From assembly GCF_028368995.1 (NCBI RefSeq), contig NZ_JAQNDL010000001.1:1550001-1614000 (forward strand): a stretch of 64,000 nucleotides of DNA, read 5' to 3'. The position numbers and the translations under genes are program-made. Under the pieces are notes generated by a model that saw only the letters and a program-made list of their open reading frames with translations, ran no database searches and was not told the DNA's origin. The DNA is from Nannocystis bainbridge (GTDB taxonomy: Bacteria; Myxococcota_A; Polyangia; Nannocystales; Nannocystaceae). Positions within the stretch are counted from its first letter, which is position 1. Each line of letters begins with the position of its first letter. Positions 1 through 8,933 of this stretch are shown one piece after another.

Positions 1-2
1 TC

Positions 3-998
3 CGGGTCGCGTACGAAAAGGCGCCCCCGCCCGAGCTGCCGTACGCCATGGTCATGATGGGCGGCAAGCCCGGCGATATCGGCATGTCCTCCGGCATCCT
101 CGGGGTGTCGTGCAGCAGCGACTGCGGCGATCGATGGTGGCGCGACACGACCCTCGCGTTCACCGCCGCCGCCTCGCCGAGCCAGACCAACACCCTTTCG
201 ACGACGGCGCTGCACGAGGCCGCGCACGCGTTCGGGCTCGGCCACATCGACACCGGCTTCAACTCACCGTTCGTCATGCACCCGTACGTCGACGGCGGCG
301 ACAAGGTCTGGGGCGACAACTGCGAGGAGTACAACGACGCCACCGGCAGCATCAATTGCCAGTCGACCCACGACGTGTGGTGCGGCGGCGGGGCGCAGAA
401 CACCCACGCCGAGCTGCTCGCGTACTTCGGGACCAACACCCCCGACACCGAGCCGCCGACCGTCACGATCGTCTCGCCCGCCGAGGATCTGAACCTCCCG
501 CCGGGCTCCAACGTGGACATCGAGGCCGAGATCAGCGACGACCACGACGGCGCCGGCTGGAAGATCATGATCTACAAGGACGGCGAGCTCGTCGACGATC
601 GCCCGAGCTTCAACTTCCAGAAGACGTGGTCGCTGTCGGGCCTGCCGCAGGGCGTCTACACGGTGCGCGTGCAGGCGATCGACCACGACCGCAACATCGG
701 CTTCGACGAGGTCGTGGTGCACGTCGGCACCCAGGCACCTGGCACGGACACGGAGTCGGACACGGCGAACGGATCGGAGACCACCTCGGAGCCGACCACT
801 TCGAGCTCCGACGGCAGCGCAGGCGTCGATACGTCGGAGACCCAGGACTCGGACAGCGGGGCCTCGGACAGCGGGGCCGGCCAGGCCGGCGTCGATGACG
901 ACGGATGCGCGTGCGGGGTCGACGGCTCCCGGGGCTCGACCGCGCCGCTGGTCGTGCTCGGCGCCCTGGCGCTCCGTCGCCGTCGACGGACCCGGTGA
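3..998 (+). CDS. Secreted metzincin-type zinc metalloprotease, 5'-truncated, MYXO-CTERM-like tail
   Basis: The reading frame is open from the first bases of the window, so the N-terminus lies upstream. The zinc site HEAAHAFGLGH (positions 213-245) fits the metzincin pattern HExxHxxGxxH. A Met shortly after it, in SPFVMHPYV, is a plausible Met-turn. An Ig-like beta domain follows (roughly positions 450-740), then a Ser/Thr/Asp/Gly-rich linker. The tail has a CACG motif, a short hydrophobic stretch and a terminal Arg cluster, the layout of MYXO-CTERM sorting signals that hold proteins at the myxobacterial surface. Family knowledge: extracellular endopeptidase. Inference: a surface-anchored digestive protease. 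The substrate cannot be read from the sequence. Confidence 0.85.
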   Translation, partial: RVAYEKAPPPELPYAMVMMGGKPGDIGMSSGILGVSCSSDCGDRWWRDTTLAFTAAASPSQTNTLSTTALHEAAHAFGLGHIDTGFNSPFVMHPYVDGGDKVWGDNCEEYNDATGSINCQSTHDVWCGGGAQNTHAELLAYFGTNTPDTEPPTVTIVSPAEDLNLPPGSNVDIEAEISDDHDGAGWKIMIYKDGELVDDRPSFNFQKTWSLSGLPQGVYTVRVQAIDHDRNIGFDEVVVHVGTQAPGTDTESDTANGSETTSEPTTSSSDGSAGVDTSETQDSDSGASDSGAGQAGVDDDGCACGVDGSRGSTAPLVVLGALALRRRRRTR

Positions 999-1101
999 TA
1001 CGGACCTGACCGCGCATCGTGATGCGTGGTCGGGTCGCCCCACCTCGCGCTTGGCAGCGAACACTTCCATGCCATCCGGCCAGATCGGATAGGATGGCGG
1101 C

Positions 1102-2640
1102 ATGCGTCCCGTCGCCGTCCTCACCCTCCTCTCGCTGGCGTCGGCCTGCGCGAACACTCCTTCGGCGGCGACCGAGCAGGGCAGCGCGTCGGACACGAGC
1201 ACGGGCAGCAGCGGCAGCCTCACCGAGAGCAGCAGCGGCAGCCCCACCGAGGCCACGAGCACGGGTGATGACGGCGAGCCGCTCTGCCACGGCGGCCCGT
1301 GGGAGCGCGGGCAGCCGATCGCGGCGCCCGAGCTGCCCTCCGGAGACCCAGCAGCGGGCTACACGGCGCTGCTGACCCGCGATTACGTGAGTTGCGGGAT
1401 CCCCTGGGACCTGTTCGGCTTCGCCGAGGGCGTGCTCGGCGTCGAGGAGCCGCTGCCCGGTCGCGCCGGCAAGAACGCCGAGGTCGGCCACGCCTGGAAC
1501 GTCGTCACCCTCGCGGACGACAGCGAGCTGGTCGTCTCCAACTGTCTGCAGTGCCACGCGGGCTACTTCAACGGCGAGCTGATCGTCGGCCTCGGCAAGG
1601 CCTCGGCCGACTTCACGACCTCGCTCAGCGAGTTCGCCGAGCCGCTGCCCGACCTGCCCGAGACCAGCCTTGCCAACGCCGCCTTCAACAAGTTCAAGGC
1701 CCGCGCCGCGGCGCTCGGGCCTTATTCGACGATGATGACGGTCGGCGCCAACCCGGCGGTCATGTTCGCCATCATCCTGCTGTCGCACCGCGATCCGGTC
1801 ACGCTCGCGTGGAGCGACGAGCCGCTGTACGAGCTCTCCGCGGAATTGGTGCTCCCCGCCGATCCGCCGCCGTGGTGGCGCGTCGGCAAGAAGACCAGCA
1901 ACTTCGCCAACGGCATGTCGCGCGGCGACCACCGCGGGACCATGGTCCTGGCCTCGTCGCTGTGTACCGACAGCGTCGAGGAGGCCGGCCCCGTGGTCGA
2001 CTATTTCGCCGACATCCAGGCCTATCTCGCCTCGCTCGAAGCGCCCACGTATCCGTTTGCGATCGACGAGGCGCTCGCCGCTGACGGCGCGCAGGTCTTC
2101 GAGTGCAACTGCGCCGGCTGCCACGGCACCTACGCCAAGGACCCGGCGGCGGAGAGCTTCCCCAACCTGCTGATCCCGCTCGACCTGATCGGCACCGATC
2201 CGTCGTTCGCCACCCAGGCGGCCGCGGGCGGCTTTTATCACCACCTGCGCGAATGGTTCAACGCGTCGTTCTACGGCATGTTCAGCGAGGTCGTGACCGA
2301 CGACCCGACGCCCGGCTACACCGCGCCGCCGCTCGACGGCATCTGGGCGACCGCGCCGTACTTCCACAACGGCTCGGTGCCCACCATCGCGCTGGTGCTC
2401 GACAGCGCGGCCCGGCCGGGCGCCTGGCGGCGGCTCGACTACGACAGCACGAACTTCGACCAGGCCGCGCTCGGCTGGCCGTGGCAGCCCGCGCCGGCCC
2501 ACGCCGAAGCGCCCGCGAGCGAGCGCAAGTTCATCTACGACACGACCCTGTTCGGCTACGGCAATCGCGGCCACACCTTCGGCGACCACCTCGACGACGC
2601 CGAGCGCCAGGCCCTGCTCGAGTACCTCAAGACGCTCTGA
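1102..2640 (+). CDS. RoxA-like dihaem cytochrome c lipoprotein
   Basis: 512 residues. The N-terminus is a lipoprotein-type signal ending near Cys16, followed by a Ser/Thr/Gly/Glu spacer to about residue 58. There are two c-haem sites: CLQCH (residues 148-152) and CAGCH (about 337-341). The later motif APYFHNGSVPT and the end GYGNRGHTFG are typical of the RoxA/dihaem peroxidase-like cytochrome family. Known members are periplasmic or secreted haem enzymes that cleave polyisoprene or reduce peroxide; which reaction applies here is not shown. Standing alone downstream of the protease gene, it looks monocistronic. The start was chosen for the signal peptide that begins there. Confidence 0.75.
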   Translation: MRPVAVLTLLSLASACANTPSAATEQGSASDTSTGSSGSLTESSSGSPTEATSTGDDGEPLCHGGPWERGQPIAAPELPSGDPAAGYTALLTRDYVSCGIPWDLFGFAEGVLGVEEPLPGRAGKNAEVGHAWNVVTLADDSELVVSNCLQCHAGYFNGELIVGLGKASADFTTSLSEFAEPLPDLPETSLANAAFNKFKARAAALGPYSTMMTVGANPAVMFAIILLSHRDPVTLAWSDEPLYELSAELVLPADPPPWWRVGKKTSNFANGMSRGDHRGTMVLASSLCTDSVEEAGPVVDYFADIQAYLASLEAPTYPFAIDEALAADGAQVFECNCAGCHGTYAKDPAAESFPNLLIPLDLIGTDPSFATQAAAGGFYHHLREWFNASFYGMFSEVVTDDPTPGYTAPPLDGIWATAPYFHNGSVPTIALVLDSAARPGAWRRLDYDSTNFDQAALGWPWQPAPAHAEAPASERKFIYDTTLFGYGNRGHTFGDHLDDAERQALLEYLKTL

Positions 2641-2765
2641 CCGGCGGGTCCTCACCGGCGCCTGCGACGCTCGAAACGGGGCGGCGGCCGCAGCGGCGGC
2701 GATCTTGAGGATGTTCTCAGGAAACTCTCAAGCTCGGCCGCCCGGCTCGCGCTACACCGAGCGGC

Positions 2766-3851
2766 ATGCTCCGCCCGGCGCTCGCGACCTGCTGCGTGGC
2801 CCTCCTCGCCGTCTCCTGCATGTCCGAAGAGACATGCCCGGATCGGGCCCCCGACAGCCGACCCGCGAGCACCCCGACCGCGTGGGTCGAGGCCAGCGCG
2901 CCGCAGGACGTCTCGCTGCTGCAGGCCGCCGCCCGCGTCGTGCTCGCCGGCGATCGCCAGGCCGTGATCCGCCCGCTGTTCCGCGCCCGGATCACCCGCT
3001 TCCACGTCCAGGCCGGCGATCGCGTGCGCGCCGGTCAGCCGATCGTCGACGTCGTCATGCCCGAGGTCGTCATCGCCGCCGCCGGCTACCGCGGCGCCCT
3101 GCTCCGCGGCGCCGCCCACAACGCGCGCCGCGACAAGCTCACGGGCCTGCGCAACGAGGGCCTGGTCGCCGAGCGCGACGTCTTCGACGTCGCCACCCGC
3201 GCCGCGGAGGTCGAGCAGCAGGCGCTGACCGCCGCCGCCACCTTGCGGGCCGCCGGCCTCGATCCCTCGCAGGCGCGCGAGCTGCTGCAGAAGCCCGAGG
3301 TCACGCTCACCAGCGCCGTCGACGGCGTGGTCCGCGAGCTCAACGGTCGCCTCGGCGAGGTCATCGAGGGCCAGGGTCCGCCGATCGCCAGCGTCGTCGG
3401 CGAGGGCGTGCCGCGCGTCGAGGCTCGCTTCCTGCAGGCCCCGCCGGCGCGCGCCACCCTGCGGTTTCACGCCGTCGACGGCAGCGTGTGGCCGCTGCGG
3501 CCCGAGCCGCTCGCCCGCACCGTCGAGGCCGATGACGGCGCGATCGTCATGTGGTTCCAGGTCGAGGGCGATCGGCTGGCCGCGCCCGGTCTGCGCGGCA
3601 CCGTCGAGGCCTTCAGCGACGAGCCCGGCGTGGTCCAGGTCCCCGCCGGCGCGCTGCGGCGGCGTGACGACGCTCTGATCGTCTACCGCCGGCGCGACGG
3701 CCAGGTCGCCGCGGTCGCCGTCGAATTGCTCATGGCCTCCGGCGCCTCCGCGCTGGTGCGAGCCGTCGATCCGACGCAGCTCAGCGCCGGCGAGCGGATC
3801 GCCGAGGACGCCCTGGCCTACGAGCGGGCCCAGGCGGGGGCCGGCGCGTGA
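2766..3851 (+). CDS. RND efflux periplasmic adaptor (CusB/CzcB type), lipoprotein
   Basis: 361 residues with a lipoprotein-type signal (AVSC). It shows the membrane-fusion layout: a first barrel-sandwich half (RITRFHVQAGDRVRAGQPI), an alpha-helical hairpin, and a second half (LTSAVDGVVRELNGRLGEV) before beta-barrel domains. Its stop codon overlaps the GTG start of the pump gene by 4 bases (GTGA), so the two are translationally coupled. The adaptor would bridge the inner-membrane pump to an outer-membrane channel, but no TolC-like gene is present in the window. Oddity: the residues just after the lipid Cys (MSEETCPD) are encoded by a copy of the 14-nt repeat described elsewhere (2817-2844). 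Confidence 0.87.
   Translation: MLRPALATCCVALLAVSCMSEETCPDRAPDSRPASTPTAWVEASAPQDVSLLQAAARVVLAGDRQAVIRPLFRARITRFHVQAGDRVRAGQPIVDVVMPEVVIAAAGYRGALLRGAAHNARRDKLTGLRNEGLVAERDVFDVATRAAEVEQQALTAAATLRAAGLDPSQARELLQKPEVTLTSAVDGVVRELNGRLGEVIEGQGPPIASVVGEGVPRVEARFLQAPPARATLRFHAVDGSVWPLRPEPLARTVEADDGAIVMWFQVEGDRLAAPGLRGTVEAFSDEPGVVQVPAGALRRRDDALIVYRRRDGQVAAVAVELLMASGASALVRAVDPTQLSAGERIAEDALAYERAQAGAGA
2817..2844 (+). repeat. In-frame copy of the 14-nt CATGTCC repeat inside the adaptor gene
   Basis: Two units begin at 2817 and 2831, exactly 14 nt apart, and pair as CATGTC...GACATG around a short loop. The copy falls in frame just after the codon of the lipidated Cys, in the part of a lipoprotein that tolerates any sequence. 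One copy could be chance; it is listed because the same unit recurs at many loci here. Confidence 0.5.
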
Positions 3852-6800
3852 TCGAGGCGCTCGTCCAGGCGTCGGTGGTCCATCGCCGCGCGGTCATCCT
3901 CATCACCCTGGTGGCGACGCTGTTCGCCGCGATCGTCGCCACCGGCCTGCGCTTCGACGCCCTCCCGGACGTCACCACCAATCAGGTCCTCGTCCTCACG
4001 CGCGCGCACGGCCTCACCCCCGAAGAGGTCGAGCGCCTGGTGACGCGGCCGATCGAGATCAGCCTCGGCGGCATCCCGGGCATGGTCAAGCAGCGCAGCG
4101 TCTCGCGCTACGGCATCTCCTCGATCACCGCCGTGTTCGGCGACGACGTGAGCCCGTTCCTCGCCCGCCAGATGGTGCAGGAGCGCCTCGCGCTGGTCGG
4201 CGACCGCCTGCCCGAAGACGTCGAGTCGCCCGAGCTCGGCCCGCTGTCCGGCGGCCTCGGCGAGATCTTCCACTTCACCGTGCGCTCGCCCGACCGCACG
4301 CCGGCGGAGCTGCTCGAGCTCGTCGAGCTGCGCCTGGTCCCGCTGCTGCGCGCCATCGAGGGCGTGGTCGAGGTCAACACCTGGGGCGGCGAGAAGCGCA
4401 CCCTCGACGTCGTCGGCCGCCCGGAGGCCATGGCGCGCTGGCGCGTCACGCTCGGTCAGCTCGAGGCCGCCGTGGTCGACGCCACCGGCACGGCCGCGGG
4501 CGCCAGCCTGGCCGACGGCACGCATCAAGTGCTGCTGCGCGGGGTCGCCCGGCCGACCACGCCGCAGGAGCTCGGCAGCGCTCTGGTGCGCCCGGCGGCC
4601 AGCGGCGAGCCCGGCCTGCGGCTCGCCGACGTCGCCGACGTGCGCTGGGGCAGCACCCCGCGGATCGGCGCCGCGACCTCGAACGGCGGCGGCGAGACCG
4701 TGTACGTGATGGTGCAGATGCTGCGCGGCGCCAACGCCCTGCAGGTCATGGAGCGCCTGCACGCACGCATGGCCGATGTCACCGCGACGCTGCCCGAGGA
4801 TGTCGCCGTCGACGTCGTCTACGATCGCTCGAAGCTGGTCTCGGCCACGCTCGCCACCGTCGCCAAGAACCTGCTCGAGGGCGGCCTGCTGGTCATCGTC
4901 GTCCTGTTCGCCATGCTGGGCAGCTTCCGCGCGGGGCTGTTGGTCGCGCTCGTGATCCCGCTGTCGATGGTGTTCGCGCTCGCCGGCATGGCGCTGCTCG
5001 ACATCCCGGGCAACCTCATGAGCCTCGGCGCGATCGACTTCGGCCTGCTCGTGGACGGCGCGGTGGTGATGGTCGAGGCCGTGTTCTGCGGGGCCGTCGG
5101 CGCGTCCCTGTCACCCGCGCGGATCGCCGACCTGACGCGCGGCGTGGCCCGCCCGGTGTTCTTCTCGGTGCTGGTGATCCTGCTGGTCTACGTCCCGATC
5201 GTCACGCTCACCGGCGTCGACGGCAAGATGTTCCGGCCGATGGCGGCGACGGTGATCATGGCCCTGCTCGCGGCCCTGATCCTCGCGCTCACCTTCATCC
5301 CGGCGGCCGCCGCGACGGTCCTGCGATCGCGCGACATCCCCGCCCGCGAGCCCCTGCTGGTCCGCCTCGCCGAGCACGCCTACGCCCCCGTGCTGCGCCT
5401 CGCCGCCCGCTTCCCGATGCTCGTCGCCGCGTCCGGCCTCGCCGCGCTGGCGGTGGGCGTGTGGCTGTTCGGGCGCACCGGCGCCGCCTTCGTCCCGCAG
5501 CTCGACGAGGGCGACCTGGTGATCCAGACCGAGCGCGCGCCCGACATCTCGATCGAGTCGGCGGTGCGCGAAGCGACCGCGCTCGAGCAGGTCCTGCTCG
5601 AGGCCGTGCCCGAGGTCCGGGCCGTGGTCGGGCGCATCGGCTCGCCCGCGGTCGCCACCGACCTCATGGGCATCGAGCAGGCCGACATGTTCGTCGAGCT
5701 GGCCCCGAAGTCACAGTGGCGACCGGGCCTCGACAAGGACGCGCTCGTCGAAGAGATCGACGCGCTGCTGGCGGCGCGAGCCCCGGCCGACGTCGTCGTC
5801 TTCACCCAGCCGATCCAGATGCGCTTCAACGAGCTGCTCGGCGGCACCGTCACCGACGTCTCGCTCAGCATCTTCGGCGACGACCTCGCGCAGCTGCGAG
5901 AGCTGGCAGAGCAGGCCGCCGAGGTCATCGAGGCCCAGCCCGGCGCCGTCGACGTCCGCATCATGGCGCCGCCGGACGTCGCGGTGGCCGAGGTCCGCCC
6001 GCGCATGCTCGCCGCCGGCAGCCACGGCATGTCGGCCGCCGACGTGCTGCGCGTCGTCCAGGCCATCCGCACCGGCATCACCGCCAGCCACACCTACGTG
6101 GGCCCGCTGCGCCTGCCGGTGCGGGTTCGCCTCGGCGAGCCGCCCCAGGCCGCCCTGCTCGCGCAGGTGCCGGTGCCCACCCCCGACGGGGCCCTGATCG
6201 CGCTCCACCACCTCGCCACCGTCGAGCAACGAGCGGCCGCGAGCCTCGTCAATCACGACGACGCCCAGCGCCGGATCGTCGTCGGCTTCAACGTCCGCGG
6301 CGCGGCCCTCGGCGACGTCGTCGAGGCGCTCAAGACCGAGCTCGCCGCGCGCGCCCCGTTGCCTCGCGGGACCCGCTCGGTGTGGGGCGGCCAGTACGAG
6401 TCGCTGGCCGAGGCGCGCGCGCGCCTGGCATGGGTCATCCCCGTGGTGATCGCGGGCATCTTCGCGGTCCTGCTGCTCGCCTTCCGCCGCCTGCGGCCCG
6501 CCGTCCTGATCTTCACCCACGTGCCCTTCGCCTGCGTCGGCGGCATCGTCGCCCTGACCCTGCGCGGCCTCCCGCTGTCGCTGTCCGCCGCGATCGGCTT
6601 CATCGCCCTCAGCGGGATCGCGGTGCTCAACGGCGTGGTGCTGCTGGCGCAGATCGATCTGCTCACGGCCCAGGGTCACGGTCCGCGGCGCGCGGCGCTG
6701 GACGCCGCCGCGTCGCGCATGCGCCCGGTGCTGATGACCGCGCTGGTGGCCGCGCTCGGGTTCGTGCCGATGATGCTGGCCACCGGCACCGGCGCCGAGG

Positions 6801-6922
6801 TCCAGCGCCCGCTCGCGACCGTCGTCGTCGGCGGCCTCCTCACCTCGACGCTGCTCACCCTCGTCATCCTCCCCGCGCTCTACCCGTTCTTCGCCGGACG
6901 CGCCGCGGGCGGCGAGCGCTGA
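3848..6922 (+). CDS. CusA/CzcA-family heavy-metal RND efflux pump
   Basis: 1024 residues, the normal size for this family. GTG start overlapping the adaptor stop. The first membrane helix is followed by a large periplasmic loop. The heavy-metal RND signature DFGLLVDGAVVMVEA lies at about residues 397-411 in TM4, with a second periplasmic loop and a second helix bundle after it. The DFG..D pattern is typical of metal-exporting rather than drug-exporting RND proteins. Family role: proton-driven export of divalent or monovalent metal ions across both membranes together with the adaptor. The transported metal cannot be told from sequence alone. The outer-membrane partner must be encoded elsewhere. 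Confidence 0.92.
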   Translation: MIEALVQASVVHRRAVILITLVATLFAAIVATGLRFDALPDVTTNQVLVLTRAHGLTPEEVERLVTRPIEISLGGIPGMVKQRSVSRYGISSITAVFGDDVSPFLARQMVQERLALVGDRLPEDVESPELGPLSGGLGEIFHFTVRSPDRTPAELLELVELRLVPLLRAIEGVVEVNTWGGEKRTLDVVGRPEAMARWRVTLGQLEAAVVDATGTAAGASLADGTHQVLLRGVARPTTPQELGSALVRPAASGEPGLRLADVADVRWGSTPRIGAATSNGGGETVYVMVQMLRGANALQVMERLHARMADVTATLPEDVAVDVVYDRSKLVSATLATVAKNLLEGGLLVIVVLFAMLGSFRAGLLVALVIPLSMVFALAGMALLDIPGNLMSLGAIDFGLLVDGAVVMVEAVFCGAVGASLSPARIADLTRGVARPVFFSVLVILLVYVPIVTLTGVDGKMFRPMAATVIMALLAALILALTFIPAAAATVLRSRDIPAREPLLVRLAEHAYAPVLRLAARFPMLVAASGLAALAVGVWLFGRTGAAFVPQLDEGDLVIQTERAPDISIESAVREATALEQVLLEAVPEVRAVVGRIGSPAVATDLMGIEQADMFVELAPKSQWRPGLDKDALVEEIDALLAARAPADVVVFTQPIQMRFNELLGGTVTDVSLSIFGDDLAQLRELAEQAAEVIEAQPGAVDVRIMAPPDVAVAEVRPRMLAAGSHGMSAADVLRVVQAIRTGITASHTYVGPLRLPVRVRLGEPPQAALLAQVPVPTPDGALIALHHLATVEQRAAASLVNHDDAQRRIVVGFNVRGAALGDVVEALKTELAARAPLPRGTRSVWGGQYESLAEARARLAWVIPVVIAGIFAVLLLAFRRLRPAVLIFTHVPFACVGGIVALTLRGLPLSLSAAIGFIALSGIAVLNGVVLLAQIDLLTAQGHGPRRAALDAAASRMRPVLMTALVAALGFVPMMLATGTGAEVQRPLATVVVGGLLTSTLLTLVILPALYPFFAGRAAGGER

Positions 6923-7111
6923 ACTGCAGCGCCGCGAGCGGCCGTTCGACGCCCGCCCCCGCCCTGCATCGGCCGCGAACGGGCCTCGCATCGCTGCAAT
7001 CGTGCCTCGCACGGCTGCGACGACGTCGCGACCCGAGCCGCGTACACTGGCCGCACGCACGAACCGGCGCGGCCGTGGGCGTGGCTCACGACGCGCCGCG
7101 AGGAGTTACCC

Positions 7112-7327
7112 ATGAAGAAGCTTGCATTCATCCTGTCCTTCGCCGTCGGCGCCATCATCGCCAACACCGCCTACGCCGCCCAGCCCACCAAGGCCTGCAC
7201 CGCCAGCAACACCGGCGAGCAGGTGACCACGTGGAACAAGGCGCACACCCGCTCGGAGACCTACCTGTGCAGCTCGGGCTGGCAGTTGATCCGCGTGTGC
7301 GCCAACGGCGTGTGCGAAGACTATTGA
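7112..7327 (+). CDS. Small secreted peptide with four cysteines
   Basis: 71 residues with a strong start: GAGGAG lies a few bases before the ATG. Residues 1-22 form a clear signal peptide (MKK, hydrophobic core, cleavage after AYA). The mature part is about 49 residues with four Cys (ACTAS, YLCSS, RVCAN, GVCED), which could form two disulphides, and it is rich in Thr, Asn and Trp. I do not recognise the family. The gene stands alone between the efflux pair and the convergent effector cassette. It could be an exported structural or antagonistic peptide, but that is only a possibility. The Shine-Dalgarno site and signal peptide make it a real gene. Confidence 0.7.
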   Translation: MKKLAFILSFAVGAIIANTAYAAQPTKACTASNTGEQVTTWNKAHTRSETYLCSSGWQLIRVCANGVCEDY

Positions 7328-7410
7328 TGGCAGTACGAGGCTATCGTCAGCCTCGCGGCTGCGGAGTCGCTCGCGGCCGCAGCGGGTGCATGCACCGTAC
7401 GTGAGAGGTC

Positions 7411-7454
7411 GCCCGCCGCGAGCGGGCCTGACCCTCGTCCCGCATGGCGGGACG
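7411..7454. terminator. Two hairpins between convergent genes
   Basis: A 6-bp stem GCCCGC/GCGGGC (7411-7427) is followed by an 8-bp stem CGTCCCGC/GCGGGACG with a 3-nt loop (7436-7454). They lie between the small peptide gene and the convergent lipoprotein gene. There is no T-tract, so termination is inferred from position only. Confidence 0.4.
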
Positions 7455-7513
7455 TCTCCACTCATTTCGGCGTGTTCGCGTCGACGGCCTCGCGGCGCCC
7501 CGGCGCGTCATGG

Positions 7514-8464
7514 TTACCGCGGCCGACCGAGATCCTTGAGCACGGCCCCGGTCGTCCGATCGACGATGCGCAGCGCGTGCGATGTCTTGGGCCCGTCGCA
7601 TTCGAAATACACGCGGGTGGCGGTCCCGACCATCGCGTAGCCGCCGGTCCCGCCGCACGACGAGGTCCACAGCACGGTCCCGGTGCGCGCGTCGATCGCA
7701 GAAGTCTCACCTTGCCGGATCAGCACGGTGCCGCCGACGAGATCGAGGGCCTCGATCCTGCGGCCCTTCGGGTCGAACGGCAGCCGGTAGGTCGGCTGCC
7801 CCGCCGTGTCGTAGCCGACGATCGTGACCTCCGGTGTGCCCGGGCTCTTGACCTCGATCCCGACCGATTCACCGGTGACCGGGTCCGTCAGCCGCGCCTT
7901 GCTGGTCACGAAGTCGCCCTCGCAGCGCGCGTGCTTCACCGTGGTGCACAGCAGCGGGAGCGAACTCGAGTCGCAGGCCGGCGGCGTCGCGGCGTCGTCG
8001 CGCTGGCCGGTCGCCACGTCGAGCACGAAGCGCACATGATCGATCTGGTGGACCCCGACCTTGTCGCCCTCGACACACAGCCGCTCGACCTCGTCGGTCA
8101 GCGCGAGCGTGGTGCGGGTGGCCCCGTTCGTCGACTCGAGGATCTCCAGCCCTCGCGCCCGCGCTATCACGACCGCCCCGCCGGCGACGACTGCCTCGTC
8201 TCTCGGTTCGATCCGCAGATCGGGCCGGCGCCACAGCGGCTTGAAGGTGGCCCCGTCGAGCGCGAGCACGCCGTCGTCCACGAACCACGCCACGACATCC
8301 TCGAGCCCGTCGCCGTTGAAGTCGCCGAGGACCGGCGGCCCGCCCATCCAGAACCGGTACTCCGTGGGGTCGCGCTCCTTGGCGCCGAGACAACCGACGA
8401 GCGCCGTCAGGGCGAGCCCAGCCGCGCTCGCGGCGCTCCTCCGACCTCTGCGTGCATGAAGCAT
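7514..8464 (-). CDS. Lipoprotein with FG-GAP/PQQ-type beta-propeller repeats; possible immunity protein
   Basis: 316 residues from the ATG at 8464, chosen because it gives a signal ending in the lipobox LVGC. A longer frame upstream only adds an Arg-rich stretch. GDFNGDGLEDVV is a calcium-type FG-GAP blade, and later segments (AIDARTGTVLW, IVDRTTGAVL) look like PQQ-propeller strands. It is the last gene of a minus-strand run that starts with a PAAR toxin. A periplasm-facing lipoprotein after a peptidoglycan peptidase gene is where an immunity protein would be expected, but nothing in the sequence proves this, and the 108-bp gap before it weakens the link. Confidence 0.7.
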   Translation of the reverse strand: MLHARRGRRSAASAAGLALTALVGCLGAKERDPTEYRFWMGGPPVLGDFNGDGLEDVVAWFVDDGVLALDGATFKPLWRRPDLRIEPRDEAVVAGGAVVIARARGLEILESTNGATRTTLALTDEVERLCVEGDKVGVHQIDHVRFVLDVATGQRDDAATPPACDSSSLPLLCTTVKHARCEGDFVTSKARLTDPVTGESVGIEVKSPGTPEVTIVGYDTAGQPTYRLPFDPKGRRIEALDLVGGTVLIRQGETSAIDARTGTVLWTSSCGGTGGYAMVGTATRVYFECDGPKTSHALRIVDRTTGAVLKDLGRPR

Positions 8465-8572
8465 CGAAAGCACTCTACCCGATCTCGCAGCCCGACGACG
8501 GCTGCGTCCACGCGCGCGATCGCGGCGGCGCGCGATCATGAGACACCGGCGCCGACGCGCGTCCTGCTACGA

Positions 8573-8932
8573 TTACCGCCGGGCGTCCTCGTATCGCCGC
8601 ACCTCGGCGATGCCCGCCTGGTACCACAGCTCGGCGATCGGCGCGTCGCCCTCGCGCGCCGCCACGATCTCGCGGGCCCACGGCTCGCGGGTATCAAAAT
8701 CGTCGCTGAAGCTCAGCATCAGCGCCGCGATTTTGAACACGTCGCGCTCCGCGTTCATCGCGTAGTCGGCGGCCTTGACCGTCGCCGCGCGCACGACCTC
8801 GAGCGCCTGCGGGTCGCCTGGCCACACCTGCGTCGGCCCGTAGTGTTGGCGCAGCAGCGCGAAGATCCGCCGCTCCGACGCGTCGCGGGCGGCGGCCGTG
8901 ACCTCGCCGCGTTGATGGGCATCGAGCTTCAT
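8573..8932 (-). CDS. Small cytoplasmic protein of unknown function, possible immunity protein
   Basis: 119 residues, start ATG at 8932, one base after the stop of the M15 peptidase gene, so almost surely co-translated with it. It has no signal peptide or membrane segment and is predicted largely helical and acidic-to-neutral. I recognise no family. Its position at the end of a type VI effector unit suggests an immunity protein, perhaps against the cytosolic toxin domain of the PAAR protein. This is inference from gene order only. Confidence 0.65.
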   Translation of the reverse strand: MKLDAHQRGEVTAAARDASERRIFALLRQHYGPTQVWPGDPQALEVVRAATVKAADYAMNAERDVFKIAALMLSFSDDFDTREPWAREIVAAREGDAPIAELWYQAGIAEVRRYEDARR

Positions 8933-8933
8933 G

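Noticed and set aside
81..108. GGCATGTCC-like match in the metalloprotease gene
   Set aside because: Only one good unit and no phased partner; chance is likely.
610..2655. Minus-strand frame of about 680 codons opposite the cytochrome gene
   Set aside because: Arg/Val/Gly-rich shadow of the dihaem cytochrome frame.
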